From Rhizobiaceae bacterium (GTDB taxonomy: Bacteria; Pseudomonadota; Alphaproteobacteria; Rhizobiales; Rhizobiaceae): a stretch of DNA of 64,000 nt. Of this stretch, positions 25,611 through 34,432 are shown piece by piece; the stretch's first letter is position 1, and every line of letters begins with the position of its first letter. The translations under genes were made by a program, and so were the position numbers. The notes under the pieces were generated by a model. It was not told the DNA's origin, did not search any database, and saw only the letters and a list, made by a program, of their open reading frames with translations. The stretch spans positions 20,321 through 84,320 of the forward strand of contig JANQMU010000054.1 of NCBI GenBank assembly GCA_028279875.1. The letters run 5' to 3'.

Positions 25611-26097
25611 GGCCCGTCTGCGTACGTCAGAGCAACTCCGCCGGTTGTCAAAAAATCGGATGGTTTCAAACCGCATGCTGACAACACTCGGTGACCGTTC
25701 CCATTCATGAAAGCTGATTTCTCCGGCGTGAGATTTCATTTCTTGTCATCTCGAAAAGCACGAATGACTGCCCGTTAACAGCACGCTGACGGAGTTATGG
25801 ACGACGCCACGAAATGACACGTGCGTGCCGGTCGTGACGTTGCCCACGGCTTTGACAGGGTAGGCCGCAGGCCATGAAGAAAATCGATCCACTCGACCCC
25901 AAGCCCGGCACAGCGGCTTCAAAAATATTATTGCAAATTATTTGCGATAATATAAAGTCGGTCTCGGTAGCGCTCGATCAGGGGTGCTTGCAAACAAATT
26001 GGGAGGTTGCTTGCAGTGGATGCTCCACAGTCAATCGGACATCGAAATGTCGGTGCAAGCCGGTCAACCCAATGCTCAAAACGACAAGGAGGACGAC
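25611..26097. other. 487-bp intergenic region before the MalE-type operon
   Basis: No convincing gene. A short open frame at 25874-26107 has no recognisable protein features and is cut by the real binding-protein start. The region holds the palindromic ROK-type operator at 25925-25953 and, just before the ATG at 26098, the ribosome binding site AAGGAGGA. The stretch 25611-25870 shows nothing else. Confidence 0.7.
25925..25953. promoter_or_regulatory. 29-bp palindromic ROK-type operator, copy 1
   Basis: A 29-bp dyad centred on 25939, arms ATATTATTGCAAAT and ATTTGCGATAATAT, with 13 of 14 pairs complementary. The same core TTATCGCAAAT-N-ATTTG recurs in the intergenic region upstream of the SIS gene and the ROK repressor (31737-31759). 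It lies 145 bp upstream of the importer's first gene. Binding by the ROK protein is inferred from the shared site. Confidence 0.75.
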
Positions 26098-27357
26098 ATG
26101 GGCATGAGAACACTGTCATTCGGCATTGCGACCGCCGTATTGGCCGCAATAAGCACGACGGCTTGGTCACAGACGATGGAGTATTGGGTTTACTCGGACT
26201 TCGGAACCGGCAAGGCCGGCGAGTTGCAGCGCACATTCATCAAGGAGTTTGAAGATGCCAATCCGGGTGTGAAAATCAATCTGTCCGCCAAGGGCAACAA
26301 CGACCTGACAGCAGGCCAGGTGGCCGGTGCCGCAAGCGGAGATATACCGGACGTTTTCATGAACTCGACCGCAGTGGGTTCAACGCTGACGGCGGCAAAT
26401 GCGCTCCACAACATCAAGGAAATGTGGGACGCGATGCCGGAGGACTACCGCTCCCAGTTCAATCCCGACCTGATCAAATTGTGCCAGCCGTCTCCGACAG
26501 AGATGTATTGCATCCCCTATACCGGATATGGCTCGTTCATGTTCCGCAACCTTGCAGTTCTGCGCGAAGCGGGCATCGATCCGAACGATCCGATTGAGAC
26601 CTGGGATCAGTGGTTGGCGCAGGTCGAGAAGGTCACGGCAGCAGGCAAGAAGGCTGTGCCCGACATGTCTCTGACATGGTGGTCGATCGTCGACATCTAC
26701 TCCGCATTGGCCGATGACAGCGAATGGGGCGCGGATTTTGAGAACAACAGGACGCTTCTCAATGAAGCCAAATACGCAGAGACACTCGATTTCATTGCGA
26801 AGCTGGCCCCGCATTCCACGGGCACGAGCATCTGGGACCAGACCTCAACTGACCTCTTTATCAGCAACGAACTGGCGTTTTCCCTCAACGGTCCCTGGTT
26901 GAACCCCGCGCTTGAAGAAGCGAAGGAAAAGAACGGTCTGGAGTATGACTGGGTGTTGGTCCCTGGCCCGGAGGCCGGTCGGCACGGCGGCGTACAGGGC
27001 TATGAATTCATCGGTGTCGGTCCGACCGACAACGCTGAAATGGCCTTCAAGTTCGCTGCTCATGTCGCGGGCAAGGAACAGATGGTGCGCTGGGCCGGCG
27101 CGCTGGGCCGTTTTAACTCCAACGACGCCGCTTTGAACGATCCGGCGGTCAAGGATCATCCGCTTCTGGCAATCACCCGTGAAGCGGTGACCCATTCATT
27201 GCTGAACAAACCGCCATTCTTCAAAGACGCCTATCCATCGGACTATTGGCAGATCATGGTGGACAATTCCAATGCCGTGATCGATGGCGACATGACGGCC
27301 GCGGAGGCCGCCGAGGCAACGATCGAGCAGCTCAACGAAGTGCTCGAAGACCGGTAA
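26098..27357 (+). CDS. Sugar ABC transporter substrate-binding protein (MalE family)
   Basis: 419-residue periplasmic protein of SBP family 1. Signal peptide at residues 1-24 (cleavage near AWS-QT). Mature part has EYWVYSDFGTGKAGELQRTF, the aromatic-rich sugar-cleft segments (PYTGYGSFMFRN, SLTWWSIVDIYSA, NGPWLNPALEEA), and WQIMVDNSNAVIDGDMTAAEA as the conserved C-terminal helix. AAGGAGGA precedes the ATG at 26098, which decides the start. It is the first gene of the MalEFGK-type operon controlled by the ROK operator. A hairpin follows its stop. Confidence 0.92.
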   Translation: MGMRTLSFGIATAVLAAISTTAWSQTMEYWVYSDFGTGKAGELQRTFIKEFEDANPGVKINLSAKGNNDLTAGQVAGAASGDIPDVFMNSTAVGSTLTAANALHNIKEMWDAMPEDYRSQFNPDLIKLCQPSPTEMYCIPYTGYGSFMFRNLAVLREAGIDPNDPIETWDQWLAQVEKVTAAGKKAVPDMSLTWWSIVDIYSALADDSEWGADFENNRTLLNEAKYAETLDFIAKLAPHSTGTSIWDQTSTDLFISNELAFSLNGPWLNPALEEAKEKNGLEYDWVLVPGPEAGRHGGVQGYEFIGVGPTDNAEMAFKFAAHVAGKEQMVRWAGALGRFNSNDAALNDPAVKDHPLLAITREAVTHSLLNKPPFFKDAYPSDYWQIMVDNSNAVIDGDMTAAEAAEATIEQLNEVLEDR

Positions 27358-27365
27358 GCGCGGTT

Positions 27366-27395
27366 GGGAGCGGCTGTCTTTGTGCGGCCGTTCCC
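27366..27395 (+). terminator. Stem-loop between binding-protein and permease genes (MalEFGK-type operon)
   Basis: GGGAGCGGC (27366-27374) pairs with GCCGTTCCC (27387-27395) as a 9-bp stem with one G-T pair and a 12-nt loop that can pair further. It fills the 62 bp between the binding-protein stop and the permease ATG. No clean T-run follows, so partial attenuation or mRNA protection is likely. Confidence 0.5.
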
Positions 27396-27419
27396 CGACC
27401 CATTACCCCGGGGGACAGA

Positions 27420-28307
27420 ATGGCGAACAATTTCAGGAGATCATGGCCGCATTACATGATGTTGGTGCCGTTCTTCGCGATCTTTTTCGCCTTCTTCCTC
27501 TATCCGATCCTGAGCGGCCTTTATTACAGCTTCTTCAAATGGGATGCGATCAATCCGGCAGAATATGTCGGGCTCGGCAATTACGAAAGGATTTTGGGCT
27601 CACGCAAATTCAAGCTCTCAATCACCAATCTCCTTCTCTACGTCTCCATCACGGTTCCGCTGGGCATCACCATTGCATTTCTGCTGGCTTTGCTGGTCGA
27701 CAGTTTCAAAGGCGTATGGGCGAATGTCTTCCGCTCCGCTTTCTTCGTGCCGGTGATGATGCCCCTCTTTCTCGCTGCAACGATCTGGCGTTGGATCTAC
27801 ACGCCTGAAGTGGGCATCCTGAACACGATCCTCGGCTGGTTCGGCATCGCCTCGGTCAACTTCCTGAACAACACCGACACCATGCTGTTCGCCCTCATCG
27901 CCGTGGATGTCTGGGTGTCCGCCGGGTTCAACATGGTGATCATTCTGGCCGGCCTGAAGAATGTGCCGTCGCATCTCTATGAGGCTGCGCGCCTTGATGG
28001 CGCCAGCAAGGTGCAGGAGGTTATCTACGTTACGGTCCCGATGATCGCGCCGGTTCTCTTCTTCGTCATCACCTACGGGTTCATCTCGGCACTGCAGGTG
28101 TTCGATGTCCCGTGGCTGCTGACAACGTCGTCCTTTGAGAGCTATGGCGGCCGGCGCGGCGCGCTGCTCTTTCCGGTCATGGACATGATGGGTCGCGGTT
28201 TCGGGCAGTTGCGCTTTGGCGAGGCGGCCGCCTATGGCTTCATTCTGACCTTCATCATCATGACAGTGACGGTGCTTCTCTTCGCGTTGAGCCGGAGGCC
28301 GTCATGA
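27420..28307 (+). CDS. Sugar ABC transporter permease (MalF/UgpA type)
   Basis: 295-residue permease with six membrane helices. The EAA loop reads YEAARLDGASKVQEVIYVTVPM, the cytoplasmic site that docks the ATPase. The ATG at 27420 is used because the open frame upstream lies within the binding-protein gene. Ends in an ATGA overlap with the next permease, as is usual for MalF-MalG pairs. Confidence 0.95.
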   Translation: MANNFRRSWPHYMMLVPFFAIFFAFFLYPILSGLYYSFFKWDAINPAEYVGLGNYERILGSRKFKLSITNLLLYVSITVPLGITIAFLLALLVDSFKGVWANVFRSAFFVPVMMPLFLAATIWRWIYTPEVGILNTILGWFGIASVNFLNNTDTMLFALIAVDVWVSAGFNMVIILAGLKNVPSHLYEAARLDGASKVQEVIYVTVPMIAPVLFFVITYGFISALQVFDVPWLLTTSSFESYGGRRGALLFPVMDMMGRGFGQLRFGEAAAYGFILTFIIMTVTVLLFALSRRPS

Positions 28308-29185
28308 GCGTTGCGGCAACACCGTCCTTTCGCGATCGGGCCTATGCCGGGTTCTCGTCGGATCGCCTTTGGACGGTCCTGAAATGGGTTGCCGCTCTGT
28401 GCGTGGCGGCCGTTGCCATCTTTCCCCTCTGGTGGATGTTCAACGTCGTTTTTGCCGAGGCTGGCGTGCCGGTCTCAACAAACCCCCGGCTCTATCCGAC
28501 CTCGTTTACCGCCGGCTTTGAAAAAATCTGGACCATCTTCACCGAGACCGCCTATCTGCGCGCCTATTATGTCTCGGTGATGTATACGATCCTGACCATT
28601 GCCGGTCTGCTGATCGTGAGCTCCATGGCTGCATTTGAGTTCGCGCTCTTCGACTTTCCCGGCAAGCGTTTTCTCTTCGCGCTCGTGATGGTCTCCCTGA
28701 TGGTTCCGCAGGCGGTCACGCTCATCCCGACCTATCTGCTGGTCGCGGATCTCGGCTGGGTCAACACCATGCAGGGCCTGGTTGTGCCGGGTATCGCGTC
28801 CGCCTTTGGCCTCTTCATGCTTACGCAGTTCATGCAGAGTATTCCCAAAGAGACCTTGGAGGCGGGTCGCCTGGAGGGTGCAAACCACTTCCAACTGTTC
28901 TGGTATATCGCGTTTCCGCTCTCGAAAAACGCTCTGATCACCCTTGCGATCCTCACGTTCATGAAGACCTGGGGCAATTTCATTTGGCCGCTCGTCATCT
29001 CGGTTCGTCAGGATTCCTACACCGTCAGCCAGGTGATCAATCTCTTCAATTCGCCGTTCTCACACACCACGGTCGATGTTGTGATGACGGCCAACTTTCT
29101 CGCAGCGATCCCGCCACTGATCTTCTTCCTCTTCTTCCAACGCAAGATCATCGAGGGAGTCCAGATGTCCGGCAACAAGGGATGA
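28304..29185 (+). CDS. Sugar ABC transporter permease (MalG/UgpE type)
   Basis: 293-residue permease with six membrane helices, an EAA loop LEAGRLEGANHFQLFWYIAFPL in which the first Ala is Gly, and the typical C-terminal RKIIEGVQMSGNKG. It overlaps the MalF-like gene by 4 bp. The ATPase gene follows after 31 bp. Confidence 0.95.
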   Translation: MSVAATPSFRDRAYAGFSSDRLWTVLKWVAALCVAAVAIFPLWWMFNVVFAEAGVPVSTNPRLYPTSFTAGFEKIWTIFTETAYLRAYYVSVMYTILTIAGLLIVSSMAAFEFALFDFPGKRFLFALVMVSLMVPQAVTLIPTYLLVADLGWVNTMQGLVVPGIASAFGLFMLTQFMQSIPKETLEAGRLEGANHFQLFWYIAFPLSKNALITLAILTFMKTWGNFIWPLVISVRQDSYTVSQVINLFNSPFSHTTVDVVMTANFLAAIPPLIFFLFFQRKIIEGVQMSGNKG

Positions 29186-29216
29186 TTGCGCCGGCGATAC
29201 GGAAAGACCTGAACAC

Positions 29217-30317
29217 ATGGCACAGCTTCAAATCAGAAACGGTCAAAAGGACTACGGAAACGTCAAAGTGCTTCGCGATATCGAACTTGACGTCGACAAT
29301 GGAGAGTTCGTGGTGCTGGTTGGGCCGTCGGGATGCGGCAAATCCACCCTGCTTCGCATGATCTCTGGACTTGAAGAGATCACGGGCGGGGAAATCGAGC
29401 TTGATGGCGATATCGTCAATGACGTCGATCCGGCACAACGCGGAACCGCGATGGTGTTCCAATCTTATGCGCTCTTCCCGCATATGACCGTTGCCCAAAA
29501 CATGGGCTTCAGTCTCAAACTCGCCAAACGGCCCAGGGCCGAGATTCAGGAAAAGGTCACGAATGCGGCACGTATTTTGCGTCTTGAGCAACTGCTTGGT
29601 CGCAAGCCGTCCCAGCTTTCCGGCGGCCAAAAGCAACGTGTGGCCATCGGTCGGGCAATTGTCCGCAATCCAAAGATCTTCCTCTTTGATGAACCGCTTT
29701 CAAACCTGGATGCGGAACTGCGCATTCAAATGCGTGCGGAACTCATCCAGCTCCATCGCCAGCTTGGTTCCACAATGATTTATGTGACCCATGACCAGGT
29801 TGAGGCCATGACCCTCGCCGACAAAATGGTCGTGCTTGAGGCGGGCAACATTCAGCAGGTCGGGAAACCGCTCGACCTCTACGATGATCCGGCCAATAAA
29901 TTCGTTGCGGGCTTTGTCGGAACGCCGAAAATGAACTTCATAGGAGCCGCTGTCAAAGGAAATGACGGCAAACAGCTCTCTCTGACCCTCGCCGATCTTG
30001 ACGGCGCGTTTGACTTGTCCCTTCCGTGGACGGCTGACGCGCCCGAGGCAGGTGAGAAGGTCGAAATCGGCGTTCGTCCGGAGCACCTTCACTTCAGCGT
30101 AACCAAGGGGTCAGGCTTCTCCCTTCCGGTCACCGTGGCATTTGTCGAGGAACTTGGTGACCTTACCTATGTCTTCGCCGACAGCGAAGCAGGCAAACGT
30201 TTGACCTTGGAGAAAAAGGACGGCCGTCACACGGGCGCGAAACGCGGTTTTGCCACCACCAATACGGACGCTCTGCTTTTATTTGCCGAGGACGGTCAAC
30301 GCCTGCGTTCCGCCTGA
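29217..30317 (+). CDS. Sugar ABC transporter ATP-binding protein (MalK/UgpC family)
   Basis: 366-residue ATPase. Walker A GPSGCGKST (about residues 37-45), Q-loop QSYALFPHM, signature LSGGQKQRVAIGRA, Walker B IFLFDEPLSNLDAELR, H-loop VTHDQVEAMTLADK, then the C-terminal MalK-like beta-barrel (TOBE) from about residue 240 onward. All catalytic residues are intact. It completes the importer. The convergent ROK repressor ends 40 bp downstream. Confidence 0.95.
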   Translation: MAQLQIRNGQKDYGNVKVLRDIELDVDNGEFVVLVGPSGCGKSTLLRMISGLEEITGGEIELDGDIVNDVDPAQRGTAMVFQSYALFPHMTVAQNMGFSLKLAKRPRAEIQEKVTNAARILRLEQLLGRKPSQLSGGQKQRVAIGRAIVRNPKIFLFDEPLSNLDAELRIQMRAELIQLHRQLGSTMIYVTHDQVEAMTLADKMVVLEAGNIQQVGKPLDLYDDPANKFVAGFVGTPKMNFIGAAVKGNDGKQLSLTLADLDGAFDLSLPWTADAPEAGEKVEIGVRPEHLHFSVTKGSGFSLPVTVAFVEELGDLTYVFADSEAGKRLTLEKKDGRHTGAKRGFATTNTDALLLFAEDGQRLRSA

Positions 30318-30357
30318 TGCGTTCTGTGATGGACGTCCGGTTCAGGGATGATTCGGA

Positions 30358-31599
30358 TCAACCGGCAAGGAGGTTGTACAGGCTGGAACCTTCTGTGGGC
30401 CGAACATAATCAAGGCCCGTATGACCGTTCACCGGCGGATTGAGAAGTGTTGAGAGCGGCAGCGCAGCCGCACCCAGTGCAACATCTCCATCAACGACCC
30501 TCAACTGGAGCCGGGCGGAGATTTCCGGATCTTTTTGACTGGCCTGATGCTGCTCCAGAACCGACCTTCCAAGCTCTTCGAGCAGTTCCTTCGGCAGTTG
30601 ACCGCCCAAGTATATCACCTCGGGATCGATCACGTTCTGCAGAATGTTGATTCCCGTGTAAAGGTGCTTGGCGGCGACCTTGCTCCACGCTTTCAGCCTC
30701 GTGTCGCCGGATCGAAAAGCTTCACTTATCGCTTTAGGCGGTACGGCTTCGAATTCGGTATCTGACCCGGTGATTGCCTGATAGGCGGAGAACAGCGAAG
30801 CATAACGTTCAAGGCATCCTTTGTTCCCGCAGGGGCAAGGCCTTCCACCGGGATCAACGATCATATGCCCTATTTCCGCTGATCGATTATGCGCGCCGAC
30901 ATATTGCGTGCCGTTGATCATCAGGCCGCCACCGAGACCCAGACCGAAATAGAAGTAGACATAGGATGCCACATTGCGGGCTTCACCGAAAAGGCCTTCC
31001 CCAATGGCAGCCGTGGTGGCGTCATTTTCGACAAACACCGGCAGGCCCAGCCGCCTGGACAGCGTCTGCGCAAGCGGATGGCCCTTCCAGTTGGTCATTG
31101 TCAGTGCATTGCCAGACAGAAAGACACCGTCCCGGAATATGCCAGGCATGGCAACACCGACACCAAGCAGGCGGGATCCGAAAGATGGATCGCCGCCCGC
31201 GAGTTTCTCAACAATCCCGGCGGCAACGCCTTCGACATAATCCGGCTCCTGGTTGGCAAGTTTTGCCCGTTGACGCCCAAAATCCTGGCCATCCACATTG
31301 GTGACAACGCCCGTCACGTTGTGTTGGTCGATATGCAGGCCGATATTGAGGATGGAGTTGGGTTGGACCGTATATTCGCGGGCCGGTTTGCCCTTCTTGC
31401 CGGTGTGGATCGGGCGCTCCTCAATGACGCCGTAAGCTTCGAAGTCAGCAACGATATTGGAGACGGTCTGCGGGGTCACCTGCATTCGGGTCGCGACGGC
31501 ATTTCGGGAAATCGGGCCATTTCGATAGATTGCCTCGAAGGCCACGCGACGATTCAGGCCCTTTGCGTCATCCAGATTTGCGCCGCGTCGCAATACCAT
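30358..31599 (-). CDS. ROK family transcriptional repressor
   Basis: 413-residue repressor with an N-terminal winged HTH (RNAVATRMQVTPQTVSNIVADF, about residues 33-55) and a ROK sugar-sensing domain. The zinc motif CPCGNKGCLERYAS is present, as in NagC and Mlc. No kinase glycine pattern is prominent at the N-terminus of the ROK domain. GAGGAGGGAAC precedes the ATG at 31599. It is divergent from the SIS gene across an intergenic region with the second copy of the palindromic operator, and the importer operon carries the first copy, so it probably controls both. Confidence 0.92.
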   Translation of the reverse strand: MVLRRGANLDDAKGLNRRVAFEAIYRNGPISRNAVATRMQVTPQTVSNIVADFEAYGVIEERPIHTGKKGKPAREYTVQPNSILNIGLHIDQHNVTGVVTNVDGQDFGRQRAKLANQEPDYVEGVAAGIVEKLAGGDPSFGSRLLGVGVAMPGIFRDGVFLSGNALTMTNWKGHPLAQTLSRRLGLPVFVENDATTAAIGEGLFGEARNVASYVYFYFGLGLGGGLMINGTQYVGAHNRSAEIGHMIVDPGGRPCPCGNKGCLERYASLFSAYQAITGSDTEFEAVPPKAISEAFRSGDTRLKAWSKVAAKHLYTGINILQNVIDPEVIYLGGQLPKELLEELGRSVLEQHQASQKDPEISARLQLRVVDGDVALGAAALPLSTLLNPPVNGHTGLDYVRPTEGSSLYNLLAG

Positions 31600-31736
31600 G
31601 TTCCCTCCTCGTCGTACGGCTTTCGCCGGTTTCTATTGGTTCGGTTCATCTCCGCGTTCCCGACCAATGCGAATTGCGGGTCGCAAGATGGCACGAATGT
31701 GCCACGCATACCACACATCTTCCGCCGCTCGCTTGA

Positions 31737-31759
31737 TTATCGCAAATGATTTGTGTTAA
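31737..31759. promoter_or_regulatory. Palindromic ROK-type operator, copy 2
   Basis: TTATCGCAAAT-G-ATTTGTGTTAA, centred on 31748, is 50 bp upstream of the SIS-gene ATG at 31809 and 138 bp upstream of the ROK start. The core ATTATCGCAAAT is identical over 12 bp to one arm (on the other strand) of the site at 25925-25953. Confidence 0.7.
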
Positions 31760-31808
31760 AAATTGCGGATACGGGTTGATCTGTTTCAGCAGCAAAATAG
31801 GGAGTTAC

Positions 31809-32861
31809 ATGGACATCAGGGGCTACATCCGACAACAACCCTCCGTCATGGAGGCGATGTTGTCCGACAAGCATGCCTTTGGCGGCATTGGCTCCGATTT
31901 CATTCATGGTTGCAGGCACATATTGCTGATCGGCACCGGCAGTTCCATGAATGCAATTGTCGCGAGCGCGTTTCAGTTTCGCGGGCTGGGACCGTCGGTG
32001 TCCCATGTGAGCCCGATGACAGCGGTCAAAGACGTCGGCCGCTGTGGACCCGAGACCGTCGCCATCATGCTGTCCCAGTCGGGCCAGAGCAAAGATGCCG
32101 TCGAGGCCGCCGACATGCTTCTGGCTGCCCGTTGCCGGACGATCGTCATGACGGCCGATGCGGCCAGCTCGATCGCGAAACTTGATTGCAAGCGTGTCAT
32201 CCTTCCCGTTGCCGACGAAACCGTTGGTCCGAAAACAAAGGGTTACTTTGCCTCCGTCCTTGGTCTCTGTCTTCTGGCGAAGACACTCGACGATGCCTGG
32301 CCGGATGTGGATGCGCCCGGCCTGTCAGAGACGCTGTCGGCCTGGACCGACAGGTGCGATGCGTGGGCAACGAAACTGGCGCCCGAGCTTTCAAAGGCAG
32401 ACGTGCTTGCTGTTTTGGGGCAACGGTCGCAGCTCGGAACAGCCCTTGAGGGATCGCTCAAGATTGCCGAAATGTCCGGCGTCCCAGCATTTGGCGAAGA
32501 GACCGAAGAGATGTCCCATGGGCGGTTCCACGGACTGACCAGGAACAGCCATGTCTTTTTCATCGTCGACGATGCAACGCAACGGGAGTTTGCATCTCGA
32601 TTGAGCGCTGCCTTGATCCGCTTCGAGATTACGCCGCACATCGTCGATATGAAGACCATGCCCGAATCCGAGGCAGAGCGCTTCTGCTCGATCCGCGCGC
32701 CCCGGTTGCCCGAGGGGAACTTCTGGAAAGTCCTGTTCGCAGTTGTTCCGTTTCAATTGCTTGCCGTTCATACAGCCATGACCCGCGGTCGTGTGCCGGA
32801 AAAAATGAGATATCCCGATATGGGCAGATATCTCGGTCTCAAATTGCAGGTTCCGGCATGA
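31809..32861 (+). CDS. SIS-domain sugar isomerase/deaminase-like protein
   Basis: 350-residue protein with two sugar-isomerase (SIS) domains like the C-terminal half of GlmS, or the FrlB deglycase and AgaS. The first carries ILLIGTGSSMNAIVASAFQF and MLSQSGQSKDAVEAADML, and the second DVLAVLGQRSQLGTALEGSLKIAEMSG with TEEMSHGRFHGL, where the Glu and His correspond to the GlmS isomerase acid/base region. No glutaminase domain is present. ATG at 31809 follows GGGAG. It overlaps the kinase gene by 4 bp. It could isomerise or deaminate an amino-sugar phosphate or split an Amadori product; the sequence does not decide. Confidence 0.88.
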   Translation: MDIRGYIRQQPSVMEAMLSDKHAFGGIGSDFIHGCRHILLIGTGSSMNAIVASAFQFRGLGPSVSHVSPMTAVKDVGRCGPETVAIMLSQSGQSKDAVEAADMLLAARCRTIVMTADAASSIAKLDCKRVILPVADETVGPKTKGYFASVLGLCLLAKTLDDAWPDVDAPGLSETLSAWTDRCDAWATKLAPELSKADVLAVLGQRSQLGTALEGSLKIAEMSGVPAFGEETEEMSHGRFHGLTRNSHVFFIVDDATQREFASRLSAALIRFEITPHIVDMKTMPESEAERFCSIRAPRLPEGNFWKVLFAVVPFQLLAVHTAMTRGRVPEKMRYPDMGRYLGLKLQVPA

Positions 32862-33850
32862 GCGAGCAGGTGAGATTCGGAATCGACATTGGCGGAACGT
32901 CGGTCAAGATCGGATTGGTCGCACCCGGCGGCGAGATCACGCGACAGTCCAAACTCGTGCCATCTTCCAAAGACGATCCCGACATCCTCTTTCAAGAAAT
33001 CGCAACGTCCATGCGGGATTTGCTGAATGGCATTGCCGAGCCAATCGGGATAGGGATTTGCGCGCCTGGCTATGCGGATCTGGAAACAGGCGTTGTTGTC
33101 GACGGCTCCGGCAATGTTCCGGCACTCAAGAAGGCATCGATTGCCACATATTTAAGAACGCAGTTCGGTCTGCCAACCGCCATGGGAAATGATGGCGTTT
33201 GCGCAGCACTGGGTGAACTGCAGTGTGGTATCGGTCGGGAGATCGACAGCTTCGCCTTTCTGACGCTCGGCACGGGCGTAGGCGGCGCGATTGTCTGGAA
33301 CCGTCAAATCCTTCAAGGTGCGATGGGCGAGCCACCGGAATTCGGCGCCGTCGTTGTTCGTCCGGGGCACGGGCCAACCCGCCATGGCATCACCGGGTCT
33401 GTCGAAGATCTGGCTGGCTCCAGGGCCATGCTTGAACGCTATGGAAATGTCAGCGGCAAAGACACCTCCCGGCTTGGCGTGAAAGATCTCTTCGAGCTGA
33501 AACGATCCGGCGATGCTGATGCGGCGGCCGTCATTGACGACATGCTTGAAATCGTCGCGCAGATGCTTGGCACAATTGTCAATCTGACCGGTGTGCAGAC
33601 CTGTGTTCTCGGTGGCGGCATTTCTTTGGCAGGCCTGGACATAGTGGCCGGGCTTGAGGCACGTCTTGCCAAGAACACATGGCCCCTGCTCAAAAAAAGA
33701 TGCGATCTGCGTTTGGCCCGATGCGGCAGCGGCGCGGGGATCATCGGTGCGGCGCAGCTCCTCCAAATCACAGGAGCCGACGATCTCCATCAACCCAGCC
33801 GGAACAATCTGGACCTGTCCGAAATCCCTTCGGCCCTGAAGCGACCATAG
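32858..33850 (+). CDS. ROK family sugar kinase
   Basis: 330-residue ROK kinase. The phosphate loop is GIDIGGTSVKIGLV, and the catalytic Asp sits in AMGNDGVCAALGE. LTLGTGVGGAIVWNRQI is the second phosphate motif. The ROK zinc motif CxCGxxGCxE is missing and replaced by GHGPTRHGITGSVEDLAGS, which keeps only the His/Gly spacing, so metal binding there is unlikely. It is coupled to the SIS gene, suggesting phosphorylation of an imported sugar that the SIS protein then processes. Confidence 0.88.
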   Translation: MSEQVRFGIDIGGTSVKIGLVAPGGEITRQSKLVPSSKDDPDILFQEIATSMRDLLNGIAEPIGIGICAPGYADLETGVVVDGSGNVPALKKASIATYLRTQFGLPTAMGNDGVCAALGELQCGIGREIDSFAFLTLGTGVGGAIVWNRQILQGAMGEPPEFGAVVVRPGHGPTRHGITGSVEDLAGSRAMLERYGNVSGKDTSRLGVKDLFELKRSGDADAAAVIDDMLEIVAQMLGTIVNLTGVQTCVLGGGISLAGLDIVAGLEARLAKNTWPLLKKRCDLRLARCGSGAGIIGAAQLLQITGADDLHQPSRNNLDLSEIPSALKRP

Positions 33851-33895
33851 ACAAGTATCCGCAACGCAGTGATTTCCGGTGTCCGGCTTCATCCA

Positions 33896-34414
33896 CTACG
33901 AAGCATGGCGCCAGCTATAGGTGCTGACCCGCCGGGACGGCACAGTGGCCGGCTGATAATGAGTATTGATGCCCGGAAGCCGGTTTTCGGCAAGGCGTTT
34001 GAGGGCCGTCGGGTTGGTGACGGCGAATGTGTCGATCCCGCAACGCAGCATCAGGGGCACCTGGTCGATCAGGACGTCGCCGGTGGCGCGGATTTCGCCG
34101 TCGAAACCGTAGCGGGAGCGCAGCAGCGAGGCCTGGGAATAGGCGCGTCCGTCGCTGAAAGCGGGAAAGGTCAGGGCGATCAGCGCGAGACACGGCAGAA
34201 CGGGCTCCAGGCGCGCAATATCGTCACCCGGCGCCAGCACCACGGCGAACCGGTCGGGCTGACGCTGTGCTTCGGCAAGCTCGAGATAGCGGTCGAGCGG
34301 CAGGATCAGGCCGGCATTGGCCTCGGCGCTGTCGATCGCGTCGTCCTCGCCGGCAAGCCGCCAGCCATCGTCGGCGATGAACCCGCCCGGTTTCCAGAGT
34401 TTCGCTTCGGTCAT
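33896..34414 (-). CDS. DUF934 domain-containing protein (sulfite reductase-associated)
   Basis: 172-residue cytoplasmic protein of the DUF934 family, common downstream of cysI in proteobacteria and suspected to assist sulfite reduction. Family landmarks are LALIALTFPAFSDGRAYSQASLLRSRYGFDGEIRATGDVLIDQ (pattern: P-x-F-x-D-G-R-x-Y-S-x-A-x-L-L-R-x-R) and LMLRCGIDTFA. No catalytic motif is evident. ATG at 34414, 18 bp after cysI on the same strand. Ends the cysG-DUF2849-cysI-DUF934 operon. Confidence 0.88.
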   Translation of the reverse strand: MTEAKLWKPGGFIADDGWRLAGEDDAIDSAEANAGLILPLDRYLELAEAQRQPDRFAVVLAPGDDIARLEPVLPCLALIALTFPAFSDGRAYSQASLLRSRYGFDGEIRATGDVLIDQVPLMLRCGIDTFAVTNPTALKRLAENRLPGINTHYQPATVPSRRVSTYSWRHAS

Positions 34415-34432
34415 TTTCTGCTTCCCGTTTCT

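Noticed and set aside
25874..26107. 77-codon frame upstream of the MalE-type gene
   Set aside because: It crosses the operator and the strong ribosome binding site of the real gene and has unusual composition.
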